Assembly: GCF_026210795.1 (NCBI RefSeq)
Contig: NC_089433.1
Location: 4,117,001 to 4,181,000, forward strand
DNA: 64,000 nt
Direction of reading: 5' to 3'
DNA from: Rhizophagus irregularis
Taxonomy: Eukaryota; Glomeromycota; Glomeromycetes; Glomerales; Glomeraceae
Under the pieces are notes generated by a model, which did not search any database, was not told the origin of the DNA, and saw only the letters and a list, made by a program, of their open reading frames with translations. This document shows, in pieces, positions 37,901 through 49,645 of the stretch. The position numbers and the translations under genes were made by a program. Each line of letters begins with the position of its first letter. The first letter of the stretch is position 1.

Positions 37901-38818
37901 GATGGTCATCGGTCCTACCGATCCTACTCAGTCCTGGACCGGTCGGTCCCAGGACTTGTAGGACCGGACCGCGGTCTTGCATTTTTTTGTGGCGCAGTAG
38001 GACCGGTCCTGAGGACCGACCAGTCCTCATACCGGTCTTCATATAATAAATGATTTTTATATTGAATAAACCTATTAATCTGACAAAGGTCATCATAAAA
38101 TAATATAAAGACCGGCCATTTCCAAACCAATAAATAATTCCCACTTGTAGAGTTGCTTGTCAAAACGCTGAAACTCCGAAACTCCAAAAAAGCGTTTAAG
38201 CGGAATATCTCGTCATCCAGTGATCATAAAAGGATGAAACCACCACCATTCGAATCGTCTCAGCGAGACGCGTCGAATGGTGACTAAATCATGTTTCTAG
38301 GATCGATAGATAGTCGGTAATTATTGAATTTATTATCAAATAGTTTTGCCGATGTAATTTTTTTTTATCGATTCTAAAATCATGATTTTGATACCATTCG
38401 ACGCGCCGCAGCGAGAAGATTCGAATGGTGGTAAAATCATCCTTTTATAATCACTGGATAGCGAGATATTACGTTTTGAAGTATTTTTTCTCAAAGCTTT
38501 AAATTTTGCATGACGTTGTGATGATATCCAGGTGATTTGTAAAAAAAAAATTTATATTAAAAATCATCATCCCAATTAGTGTTCATTTATAAAACAAGGC
38601 TATTCCTAATAAAGTTAGGGAAGAAAATCTTTTTTTATTTGCAAAAAAAAGAAAAAAGACCGATCGGTCTTAAAAAGACTGCGGTCCTTAAAAAGACCGA
38701 CGGTCTTAATATATGTGATACAGGACCGAAAGACCGCGGTCCTACACTAAGACGGACTGGTCCGTCTTTTTATGGTGTAGGACCGTAGGACCGCGGTCTT
38801 CTAGGACTGATGACCATC
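37901..38818. mobile_element. GGACCG-rich foldback element
   Basis: About 920 bp with inverted ends GATGGTCATC(G/A)GTCCTA. The outer 100-150 bp on each side are packed with GGACCG, CGGTCC and the palindrome GACCGCGGTC. No coding capacity: open frames over these arms are composition artefacts. The target duplication is unclear. Confidence 0.65.
38196..38480. repeat. Inverted repeat nested inside the foldback element
   Basis: Arms of roughly 120 bp, one beginning ATATCTCGTCATCCAGTGAT and the other ending ATCACTGGATAGCGAGATAT. Both contain CCACCATTCGAATC and a CGTCGAATGGT-type segment. Probably a separate MITE inserted into, or captured by, the larger foldback. Confidence 0.65.
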
Positions 38819-40299
38819 TTTATTCATATATGACTGATAATGTTAATTATTATTTTGTTTATGATCATGTTATTGATGTTATTTCTGACCAAATTTAAAA
38901 TAAATAATATTAAATCAATTTTAAAAAAGTGGCAATTTTAAATTCTGCATAATTAATTATTCACATTAAAAAAAACTGGGTAACTATTATCCTAATGGCA
39001 TTTTCAATCTATTAAATTTTAACAATCCAATCTTTCGTTTCTATTAATGATACTCACGGATCTGTTTCCGTATATATATAAGTAAGAAAGTCTAGATATA
39101 TATATTATTAATAAATATTGAAATTATTTTAAGTATAGTGTTTTTATTATGAACAAACGAAAAGATAATATCGGAATGTGATAATCCCAAATCGAATAAT
39201 AAATTAAATCGTAAAGTGAAATACTACGTTCTTTGACAAATATTATCAGTTGATGTTGATTAATACGAGGAGTTTACACGTGATTTGAGCAATGTAAAAC
39301 ATGTTAGTATAATCTTACATACAGGACAATTCAATCCATCATATACAATATGACAGGACGTCGTTTTTTTATTTGTTCTATTGTAGGAATTTCTTCTAAA
39401 AATATTAGTATAAGTATGATTATGTATGAACTCACAACAAATTGTAAACATTGCTGATGTTGAACATAATATTCAGTTTTCTATAAACCTCGATAGAGAA
39501 CAACTAGAAATTACATAATATACAGTAGAATTTTATACTAATTTAATGAAATGATGTTAGAATTGGGACCTTGACCCTAAAAAGACCTTCTAGTAAGTGG
39601 TATACAAATATAATACCACTATATATGGCTAAATTAAAGTATCGACTAAATCTTCCTTTTTATAGGGTATGATGCAAATAAAAAATACAAAAATATTCTA
39701 TAGGGCTGAATCAAAAAAATTAGAAATAATAAGATTAAAGAAACTTGAACTCAAATTTAGTGAAAAAGTTCATCCGAGTGCAATTTATAAATTTAGATCG
39801 TTAAAATCATTTGTTTTTAAATGTTCATCTAAAAATTCTTCAAAAGGTATGTGTTATGGTATGTGTTATATTAGAAAATTGGATATGTACCGTATATGTA
39901 AAATATTAATAGCTAAATCTTTGAATGAATATATTAAATTTCTTTTATAGATTATACCCTAATAAAACTAGATCTACATATATATTGAAAGGTATTTTAA
40001 GGTGAAACCATTTTCATTTATTTTTACAAAATCTTAAGCCCACAATTTAAATCATCAAGACATCAACCCAATAAAATTCTATATATATCAGTAGGCAAAG
40101 ATATTTTGAAATATTGAAGGGACAAATATTATTTCTTGCAAAAATAGTGGTAAATATTCTAATTTATTATATTCATTTGTATAATATTTTAGTACTTATT
40201 TCTTTCGATTATAAATACTAGGAAAACACATTAAAATTAATTGTTCAAGTAATTTTTTCAAAAACTAAGAAAATATAATTATAAATAAATGAGAAGCTG
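38819..40299. other. AT-rich intergenic stretch
   Basis: No gene I can support. A 93-codon open frame at 39669-39950 has Lys/Ile/Ser-biased composition without family features. Confidence 0.5.
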
Positions 40300-41060
40300 T
40301 AAAAAAATACTATTATTTTGTATTGTGCGTTCATTCAACAAATATCTAGTTCTAACAAAGCCTCTACCATATATATTTGAAATTTTTATTTTATAACGTA
40401 AATACGAATAAATATCATCTCACAAAGTAACGAGTTTAAACTTATTTGATTCATAGAATTTACCTATTAATTCGACAATATTTTCTTCCAGTCTTTTAAG
40501 ATATTTTTCCTTAGCAACAATGTCTTTCTATATAACGCCATATTTTATTAAAAACGAAAGTATCTAAAAATAGTTAAAGGTAATTTTAGCCTTTGTAGAT
40601 TATGTAAGATAAACTCGCTGTATCACTTATCTAAATTTTATGATAATACGAAAAAAGTGTTTTCATATACAGTACACTTATTTATGTTTATTTATTCTAT
40701 AAAATCAATGAAATTCTATATTATTGGCAAATCATAAAAAGCTTTTCTAAGATATAAATTTGTTATCCCTGTTATCACTGTATATAATTTTCTCAGTTGT
40801 ATCAGAATAGTATCAGAATATTCTTCTAATAAATCTTGATAAAATCGTTTAATATTCTGTATTTTGATTCTAATATTATTATTTATCTGTTCATTAATAA
40901 ATTAATTAAATCCTGCAGGTAATTTAGAGTAAACCTATATTTAGTGAATATAATATTGGCATCATTAATAAGCTGAATACTCAAATCTTTATTTTGTTTA
41001 ATAAATTAAATCACCAAGAATACTTTTCTACGAAAAAATCTATTCACTTCAAATTAATTT
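40300..41060 (-). pseudogene. Decayed coding sequence of unknown family
   Basis: On the minus strand, coding-like fragments alternate with stops: KDLSIQLINDANIIFTKYRF, KIQNIKRFYQDLLEEYSDTI, YLRKAFYDLPII, then KYLKRLEENIVELIGKFYES and SYLRYKIKISNIYGRGFVRT. Amino-acid composition is more protein-like than the surroundings. I do not recognise the family. Confidence 0.35.
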
Positions 41061-42224
41061 ACTGAAAATCAATAAACAAACTATATTCGCCTTGTACTGA
41101 CGGTACTGTGCATATTATTATTAACACCTCTCATTAATTCATGATAGAATACAGAAGAGATTTTATATTCTTGTTAATAATAATATATATCTTACTGTAA
41201 TTAATTTTACAATATAATTCTCTTAGTTATATCCATTTGTAGTTTTAAATTATTAGATATTAAAAGATCTAAATCATTTTCATACCATAAACTCAATATC
41301 AATCTAGGTAACACGAAGCTTAAACTATCTTGTTGAGGGCTGTATCAAAACCCATCAAGAATTTCATACATAATTCTGTTTACACAAAAATCATTGCTGT
41401 ACAAATTAGGAAGATTATGACTTTGAGAAATTTTATATAATAAACAGGAGTTTATAATTTTTTTTTTTTTGGCCCCTATTCTCTCTCTTCCTTTTTTATT
41501 TTTTGTATTATCAATCTACAACAGCAGCAATAATCATTTGTTATTTAAAATCATTTTTTTTTTATAAAGAAAAATTTTTTTTTTCATAACTTAACTCAAA
41601 ATCATAGTTATTGTCTATATCATATTAAAATAATTTTAATACAATCCAAGTCATTATAAAATATGATGTCAAATGATATCTTTAAAAAGGAGATCCATTA
41701 GAAATTTATTTGCAAATGGATCAATCGTGATATATAATAATATGATCAATGGAAACATTTTTGTTCAGGACATATTAGTTATAATGAATTCTACCCATGG
41801 TTGAAGACCCACTTCTAATAATCCATTGGAATGAAAATTCTTTAATCAACCCAATGGAAGCAAAACACCCTCATTGTAATGGTAAACATTTAATAGAATC
41901 AATGGGTACATTTCTATGCAGAACATATTCACCTACTGGAAGACCCATGCACACAAGTTGCAAAATCTCGTTGAATTTATTAAAAATTCTGGTGATGTTG
42001 AAAACACACCCATCGTATTTGCATTTAAGACCAGTGATGATTTCCTTATTCATATAACTTCAAAATTCATACACTAGACATATAAATAGCTACACTAATT
42101 CCTTTATCACATTTGAAAATTCTTTTAATTAACCAAATGGAAGCGGGTCTCTCTTATCCATATAACTTCAAAATTCATAGATATATTATTTTCGATACAT
42201 ACTTATTAGAGTTATTATAAAAAA
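41061..42224. other. AT-rich intergenic stretch with imperfect internal repeats
   Basis: A segment resembling GAAAATTCTTTAATCAACCC occurs near 41835 and again, diverged, near 42115. The 86-codon frame at 41797-42057 overlaps these repeats and is not credible as a gene. Confidence 0.45.
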
Positions 42225-42234
42225 TATATATGTA

Positions 42235-43008
42235 CGGTGTACCGTTTGGATGAAAAGTGCCAAAATTTCGAAAAATTGATTTTTCGAATTTTTGAATTTT
42301 AAAATCTCCTTATAAGGAGATTCTCCTTATAAGGAAAATCTCCTTTTATGGCAATGTAACGTTACACAAATATCCAAATAAGGAAGTTGGTGTCACCGAA
42401 TTTCCTTTTTTGGACGTTTTGTGTAACGTAGATCTATCCTATAAAAGGAAAATTTCCTTATAAGGCGATTTTAAAAGTTCAAAATTTCAAAATTTCGAAA
42501 TTTCAAAAAAAAATTACCATAAAAGGAATTTTTTTTAAGATTTTTGAAATTTTGAAATTTTGAAATTTTGAATTTGAAAATCGCCTTTTAAGGAAATTTT
42601 CCTTTTATGTAAGGGATCTACGTCGCACAATATTTAATTTATAATGCCAGCCAGAATTATAATCTCCTTATACAGAAATTTTGTTTAAAAATATTTTTTT
42701 AACAAATCTGGTGGCTAAACTATTTACCCGAATTCCGAAATCATGTGATTGTAATTCTGGCCGGAATTATAATTGATTTTATTAATTTTACAGTTACTTG
42801 TGATCAATTTTTCAAAAAAGGAAATATTTAATTTTTACCAAAAATTGGAGTAATTCTGGGCGGATTTAAGAAAATTATTAATGTAACGTTACACAAATTT
42901 CCAAAAAAGGAAATTTTACTTCTTGCAAAAAATTGGAAATTTGGTTTCACAAATACTCCAAAAAAGGAAATTTATATGGAGATCACTTAATTCCGGCCAG
43001 CATTATAG
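42235..43008 (+). repeat. Left TIR of the Mutator-like element
   Basis: Made largely of sub-palindromes such as CTCCTTATAAGGAG, GTAACGTTAC and CGAAAAATTGATTTTTCG, plus near-palindromes centred on GGCCRG (42641, 42752, 42989). Confidence 0.85.
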
Positions 43009-44953
43009 CTTAATTATAGTGTGATAATTTTTTTAATATTCTTTTTAATATTCTTTTATATTCTTTAATTTTTATTTAATTTATTAGTAGTATTACTACA
43101 AAATTTTTTTTTTCATGATTTTTTGGCTAGCATTATGAACCATATGATAAGTAAGATCATAATAAATAGATTTTAATTACTAAAAAAATTCTGTTTTTAG
43201 AATACTTATAAAAATGGAAATGTGAAGAGTATTTAAAGTATTTATTATATAAGGAGATAAATTTTTGCTATAATTATATAAGAAAAATTTTGTAATAATA
43301 CTAAAAAAGCTATTTATTACAGACATTATACTTTCTATTTTTTATTTTCAATAATTAATCTGTTATTATTTATTATTAGCTAGTGGTAATGTTGTAGGCT
43401 AAATTTTAACAATTGTTTAACTGCTAAATTTTATTTTAGATAATTTTACCTAAAATGCAAATTAATAAAATTTTTTTTTAATAAATTTTTTATATTTTTT
43501 CCAATAAGTCTCTCCAATATTTGCCTTTAATATCCTTTTTATATTATTTTATTATAAGTAAATTTATTCATTACATATATAATGCATTACACTTTCCTTT
43601 TTGAAGAATGTCTAAAGTAGAAGTAAATTATATAATTTCAAAAAAAAATTTTTTTCTAAATAAAATTTTCACCATATATATAAAATAATACAATCTCTTA
43701 AACATATATATTAAATGTACTATTTTAATCTGCTCTATAAGTTTACTTAAAATACAAAATGAGGTTTTAAATGCCATTTCAATTTATTTAAATTTTTATT
43801 TTTTGTTTTTCTATTTTTGGATATAATTAGCAAAATCTTTGTTTAAATATAAAGTTAAAAATAGTATTTAAAAACTATTTTTTTTCTTTAAGTAAACTTA
43901 TAAAACAGATTAAGATATGCTTATTTTATGATTTTCAAATTTATATTAATTTTAATTTATAAAAAAAAGAATATTTATTAAAACAATTTATTAAAAAGAA
44001 AAGAATATTTATTAAAAAGAATATTTATTAAAAAATTTTATTAAAAAGAATATTAAATAAGTTTATTATATATTGTTTTCTTTTCATTAAAAATATGTTT
44101 AATATATCACTTAAATACAAATATTGAGTTATTAATAAAATCAGTAATAATTATTTTGTATAATTGAAAATTTGATAAAAAAATTAACAAAAAAAATTAA
44201 AAAAAATTAAAAAGCTTATTAAAAAAAATTAAAATGTTTATTAAGAAAAATTAAAAAGTTTATAAAAAAAGTTTATTAAAAAAAATATAAAAATTATTAA
44301 AAAATTATTAAAAAGAATATTATATAAGTTTTATCATATATTGCTTTTTCTTTATTAAAAATATTAATATATCACTTAAATACAGATATTGGAAAATGTT
44401 AGCCATTAGTAAAATTGATAATCATTTTGTATAATTGAAAATAATTTGACAAAAAAAACAAAAAAAAATTAAAAAGTTTATTAAGAAAAAAGCTAAAAAG
44501 TTTTTTAAGAAAAATTAAAAGATAAAAATATAAAAATTATAAAAAAATTTATTAAAAAGAATATTAAATAAGTTCATTATATATTGTATATATTGTTTTC
44601 TTTTTATTAAAAACATATTTAATATATTACTTAAATACAAATATTAAGCTATTAGTAAAATTAATAATTATTTTGTATAATTAAAAATTTGTTAAAAAAA
44701 AAAAATTAAAATGTTTATTAAAAAAATTAAAAAGCTTATTAAAAAAAAATTAAAATGTTTATTAAGAAAAATTAAAAAGTTTATAAAAAAAGTTTATTAT
44801 AATTTATTAAAAAAATATAATAATTATTTAAAAAGAATATTATATAAGTTTTATTATATATTGCTTTCTTTTCACTAAAAACATTAATATATCGTTTAAA
44901 TACAGATATTGGAAAATGCTAGCTATTAGTAAAATTGATAATTATTTTGTATA

Positions 44954-45108
44954 CAGTCAACCCTTGATATAGTGAATTTTTCAGACAACTATAATAAATT
45001 TCCCTTGTTATAATAAATTAACCAATTAAATCTCTTAAAATCTTCACTATAGCCTTATAGCAAAGTTAAGGTCTAGAATCTAGGGTTTGTTATAACAAGG
45101 GTTGATTG
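44954..45108. mobile_element. 155-bp Tc1/mariner-type MITE
   Basis: Begins CAGTCAACCCTTG and ends CAAGGGTTGATTG, flanked by TA on both sides. It interrupts one of the 260-bp repeats. Removing the element plus one TA restores TTTTGTATAATTGAAAA exactly as in the uninterrupted repeats, which proves the insertion and its TA duplication. Confidence 0.88.
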
Positions 45109-45395
45109 TAATTGAAAATTTGATAAAAAAAAAAATTAAAATGTTCATTAAGAAAAATTAAAAAGTTTATAAAAAAAGTTTATTATAATTTATTAAAAAA
45201 AATAAAAAAATTATTTAATTAAATACAAATATTGGAAAATGCTAGCCATTAGTAAAATTGATAATCATTTTGTATAATTGAAAATAATTTGACAAAAAAA
45301 AAACAAAAATAATTAAAAAGTTTATTAAGAAAAGTTAAAAGAAAAAAAAGTTTTTTAAGAAAAATTAAAAAATAAAAATATAAAAATGGGGTTTA

Positions 45396-47215
45396 TTTTT
45401 TATCACACCTGTGTTATGTCGCATTCCCTATAAAAAAACTGGATACGTTTTTTATAAAGTTTTTATACGATTTTTTTCCTTAGAAATAACGTATCATAAT
45501 AGGATACGGAAAAATGCACAATTCCATATCACCAAAAATATGGTTTGGATATGGAATTTGCACGGGATTTATATGGAATTTACATGATTTGATCACTGAT
45601 TTTATCATGAAATTTATACGATTTGGTCACTAAATTTACTATTTGTATTACAGTTTACTATAATTGTATTTACATAAATCTAATTTTACTTTATTAAATT
45701 AAATAAAAAATAAAAAATAAACAAAGTACAAATACATTATGAAAATTCCCTCTTTATTAAAACCACCTATTGCAACCTAAATTATCTATAAGTCCAGGTT
45801 CATTTGGATCAAACAACCTAAAAGAACAAAAAAAAGAAACATAAGAACGTCTAACTTAATCGGAAACTAAACCCCCCCTTCATATAGTATCTGCAATCGT
45901 CCAAGTCACCAAAGGTCAGCATTCCTACAAAAAAAGAAAGAGAACTCCAGAATGTCTGACCTACATAAATGAAAAGAATTATGAAGCATCTGATGAAAAA
46001 GAAACTAAAACAACAAAATAAATCCAAAACTGACCTACAAAAAAAGAAGATTCTAAAGCAACAAAACTGAAACAACCTACAAAAAGAAAAGAATTTGAAC
46101 CCAACATACAAAAAAACAAAAAAATTTGAACTGACTTAAAAAAAAAAAAAATCCTGAATCATTCTACAAAAAGAAAAGGACTTCCAAACTGATTTACAAA
46201 AAAAAAAAAGAAACTGAATATTCTCACAAAAAAAATCTGCTGGCCTATGAAATTAAATATAAATAAAGAAGAAAGGGGAATAAAGAATAAACCAAAAAAA
46301 ATATTTTTTAAAAAAGAGGGATAACGAAGTTAGGAAAGTTAAAAAAAAATTTTTTTTTAAAGGGAGGACGTCAAAGTTAGAAAAATAAAAATTTTTTTAT
46401 AAAAAGGAAATAGAAATAGAAAGAAAAAATTTTTTTTCAAAAAAAAGAAGAGTGGAAATAAAAGAAAAAAATTTTTTTTAAAGGAGCGATAAAAAAAAAT
46501 TTTTTTTCAAAGGAGAGTGATGAAAAAAAATTTTTTTTAAAGTGAGGTATGAAAAAAAAAATTATTTTTAAAAGGGGGTGACAAAGAAAGAAGAAAAATT
46601 TAGAAAAAATAACAAAAATAAGATAAGAGAAAGAGAAAGGAAAGGAAAGACAGAAAGGAAGATCAGAAGATCAAGTAAGGGTTTATATAAAAAACAAAAA
46701 ACGTATCATAACAAAACAATAAACAATCATGTGATCTTGTGTTATGATGGGTAAAATTATCTTAAGTTTAAAAATTCCGTATACATTCCGCATGATTAAT
46801 TTTTTCCGTATACATTAGTTTTTTTAAAAAATGTTCAAAAATGAATTGCTTATTAAATATACAGAATTTGTATACAGAATCTATAAAAACGTACATAAAA
46901 TGTATACAAAACGTATCCTTTCTGTATACATATTTCTTATAGGAATTCCTATAACATTTTACATATAAAAGTCAAAATGACAATTTAAATCTCTTTTGAT
47001 ATATTGAGAAAACTTGCAGAGCGGTTAAAAATACATATAGTATAAGGTTTCTTATAGTACATAATAAGTGCATAAGGTTTCACACCAGGATTTTTTAAAA
47101 AAATGGGAAATCTTAACAAAGTCATATGATCAAAATGATCAACATAATTAATATATAAAAATTACCAAAAAAAAGGAAGATGTGACATATTGCAGGTGAA
47201 AAAAAAACATATTTC
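45396..47215. other. Probable further insertion splitting the 260-bp repeats
   Basis: Unlike the flanking repeats. Near its ends are weak inverted similarities (CCTATAAAAAAACTGGATACG at 45430 versus the complement of CGTATCCTTTCTGTATAC near 46912). The centre has long A/T runs and CTACAAAAAAAGAA-like segments. No gene. Confidence 0.4.
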
Positions 47216-48109
47216 TATAAAAATTATAAAAAATTTTATTAAAAAGAATATTAAATAAGTTCATTATATATTGTTTTCTTTTCATTAAAAATATATTTAA
47301 TATATCACTTAAATACAAATATTGAGTTATTAATAAAATCAGTAATAATTATTTTGTATAATTGAAAATTTGATAAAAAAATTAACAAAAAAAATTAAAA
47401 AAAATTAAAAAGCTTATTAAAAAAAATTAAAATGTTTATTAAGAAAAATTAAAAAGTTTATAAAAAAAGTTTATTAAAAAAAATATAAAATTTATTAAAA
47501 AGAATATTATATAAGTTTTATTATATATTGCTTTCTCTTCATTAAAAATATTAATATATCGCTTAAATACAGATATTGGAAAATGCTAGCCATTAGTAAA
47601 ATTGATAATTATTTTGTATAATTGAAAATAATTTGATAAAAGAAAACAAAAAAATTAAAAAGTTTATTAAGAAAAGTTAAAAGTTAAAAAGTTTTTTAAA
47701 AAAAATTAAAAAATAAAAAAATAAAAATTATTAAAAATTTTATTAATATAAATTTTATCATATATTGCTTTTTCTTCATTAAAAATATGTATTATTCAAA
47801 TACAAATATTAGAAGATACCAGCCATTGGTAAAATTGATAATTATTTTGCATAATTAAAAAATTAATATAATGCTAATAATAATAATAATAATAATTATT
47901 ATTATTAAAAAAAATTAAAAAGTTAAAGTTTATTAAAAGTTTATTATTTTGATGATTGCATTCTATTGGATGGATATAGCTTATGATAATTTTTTATATG
48001 GTATATGAACTTAATATTAATAAAGTATATATAGATCATTAAAAATAAAAAATTAAAAGTTTATTAAAAAAATTAAATTTTTTTAATTAATAAAGAATAT
48101 AAAAAATTT

Positions 48110-48807
48110 ATAATGCTGGCCGGAATTAAGTGATCGCCATGTAAATTTCCTTTTTTGGAGTATTTGTGAAACCAAATTTCCAATTTTTTGCGAGAAGCAA
48201 AATTTCCTTTTTTGGAAATTTGTGTAACGTTACATTAATATTTTTCTTAAATCCGGCCAGGATTACTCCAATTTTTGGTAAAAATAAATATTAACACATG
48301 ATTTCGAATTCGGGTAAATAGTTTAGCCACCAGATTTGTTAAAAAAATATTTTTAAACAAAATTTCCGTATAAGGAGATTATAATTCTGGCTGGCACTAT
48401 AAATTAAATATTGTGCGACGTAGATCCCTTACATAAAAGGAAAATTTCCTTAAAAGGCGATTTTCAAATTCAAAATTTCGAAATTTCAAAATTTCAAAAA
48501 TCTTAAAAAAAATTTCCTTTTATGGTAATTTTTTTTTGAAATTTTGAAATTTTGAAATTTTGAACTTTTAAAATCGCCTTATAAGGAAATTTTCCTTTTA
48601 TAGGATAGATCTACGTTACACAAAACGTCCAAAAAAGGAAATTTGGTAACACCAACTTCCTTATTTGGACATTTGTGTAACGTTACATTGCCATAAAAGG
48701 AGATTTTCCTTATAAGGAGAATCTCCTTATAAGGAGATTTTAAAATTCAAAAATTCGAAAAATCAATTTTTCGAAATTTTGGCACTTTTCGTTCAAACGG
48801 TACACCG
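48110..48807 (-). repeat. Right TIR of the Mutator-like element
   Basis: Inverted copy of the left TIR, ending GTTCAAACGGTACACCG before the target duplication. Confidence 0.85.
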
Positions 48808-48817
48808 TATATATGTA

Positions 48818-49645
48818 TATTATGTAATAGTTTCTAATAGGCAGTATTTCATTCACTTAATAATATTACCAGTTAGTTATATATTTATAATGGGTTAAAC
48901 ATAAATTCATGTCTCTGACTAAAAAAATTATTCCAAAATTTTGTGTCAAGAATTTCGACAAATAATTACTTTTAATATTAGTTACATTTACCAACTCCTT
49001 AAGGAACCAGAAGACGTTCCTCAATGAACGAAAACACAAAACTAGAAATACGTTTGATTATCTGCATTACGATTATGTATTTAATTATATATTCTTTATT
49101 ATTTAAATAACAATGATAACTTCTTATCAACTTTATTAACAACTATAACAACACACTTTAACACTTAAAGAATATCAAACCGCCTAGAGTATTTATATTG
49201 GGGAAAAAATTGGGTACTTGCAAGTTAATGTCGGGTTGGAGATTCTGTTAAATACTTTTTTTTAACAATGCAAAAAAAATTTGTAGATATAATTTTACAG
49301 CGCCATTCGACAAATACACATTATCAAGATTACCCTTCAGTTTACATTTTGGTAAATATATATACCATCACTATTATTTCATATTAACGATCAAGACTAT
49401 ATTAAGATTTTAAGGATATATAATAGTGTAATATAATATTAGAGAATTTTGTTTGTTACTGTATAATAAATAATTTATTTATTTATCAACTTAAAGTTGT
49501 CTATTCTATAGAATATAATTGGTTATCAAAATTAATAAGAACTTATTGTTTAATAAAGATTTAAGAACAGTAATAAGTAATTAAAAATAAAAATAATGAA
49601 AGTTGAAATTATTTATTTTTCATAGAGTAAAGAACTGTTTGAATA
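48818..49645. other. Intergenic region, possible 5' exons of the Sel1 gene
   Basis: A short ATG frame at 49268-49351 (MQKKFVDIILQRHSTNTHY...) is followed by GTAAAT, but its phase does not match the Sel1 frame, so I do not call it as an exon. Otherwise AT-rich and featureless. Confidence 0.4.

Larger units (their letters stand above)
43970..47900 (+). repeat. Roughly 260-bp degenerate tandem repeats inside the element
   Basis: A unit containing ATATTGCTTTCTTTTCATTA, then ATATCACTTAAATACAAATA, then ATTATTTTGTATAATTGAAA recurs at about 44070, 44335, 44590, 44860, 45220, 47265, 47525 and 47765. The gap between the fifth and sixth copies is filled by a different sequence (45396-47215). A (TAA)n/(TTA)n palindromic microsatellite lies near 47880. 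Confidence 0.7.
42235..48807. mobile_element. Non-autonomous Mutator-like element with long TIRs
   Basis: A 6.57-kb element starting CGGTGTACCGTTTGGATG and ending in the inverted equivalent. It is flanked by perfect 10-bp direct repeats TATATATGTA (42225-42234 and 48808-48817). TIRs are about 770 bp (42235-43008) and 700 bp (48110-48807), the difference being mainly one indel near 42740-42830. TIRs of several hundred bp with 9-11-bp duplications are the signature of Mutator-like elements. The interior is AT-rich repeats and secondary insertions; no transposase or other gene is visible. Confidence 0.82.

Noticed and set aside
37890-38187. Two minus-strand frames and a plus-strand frame (38579-38788) in the foldback
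   Set aside because: They are produced by GGACCG repeats (Arg/Thr/Gly/Pro strings) and have no independent support.
39669-39950. 93-codon plus-strand frame
   Set aside because: Possible, but no family features, no neighbours and composition near background.
41797-42057. 86-codon plus-strand frame
   Set aside because: Overlaps imperfect repeats and is matched by an equally long frame on the other strand.
45851-46111. 86-codon Phe/Cys-rich minus-strand frame
   Set aside because: Arises from A-rich CTACAAAAAAAGAA repeats.
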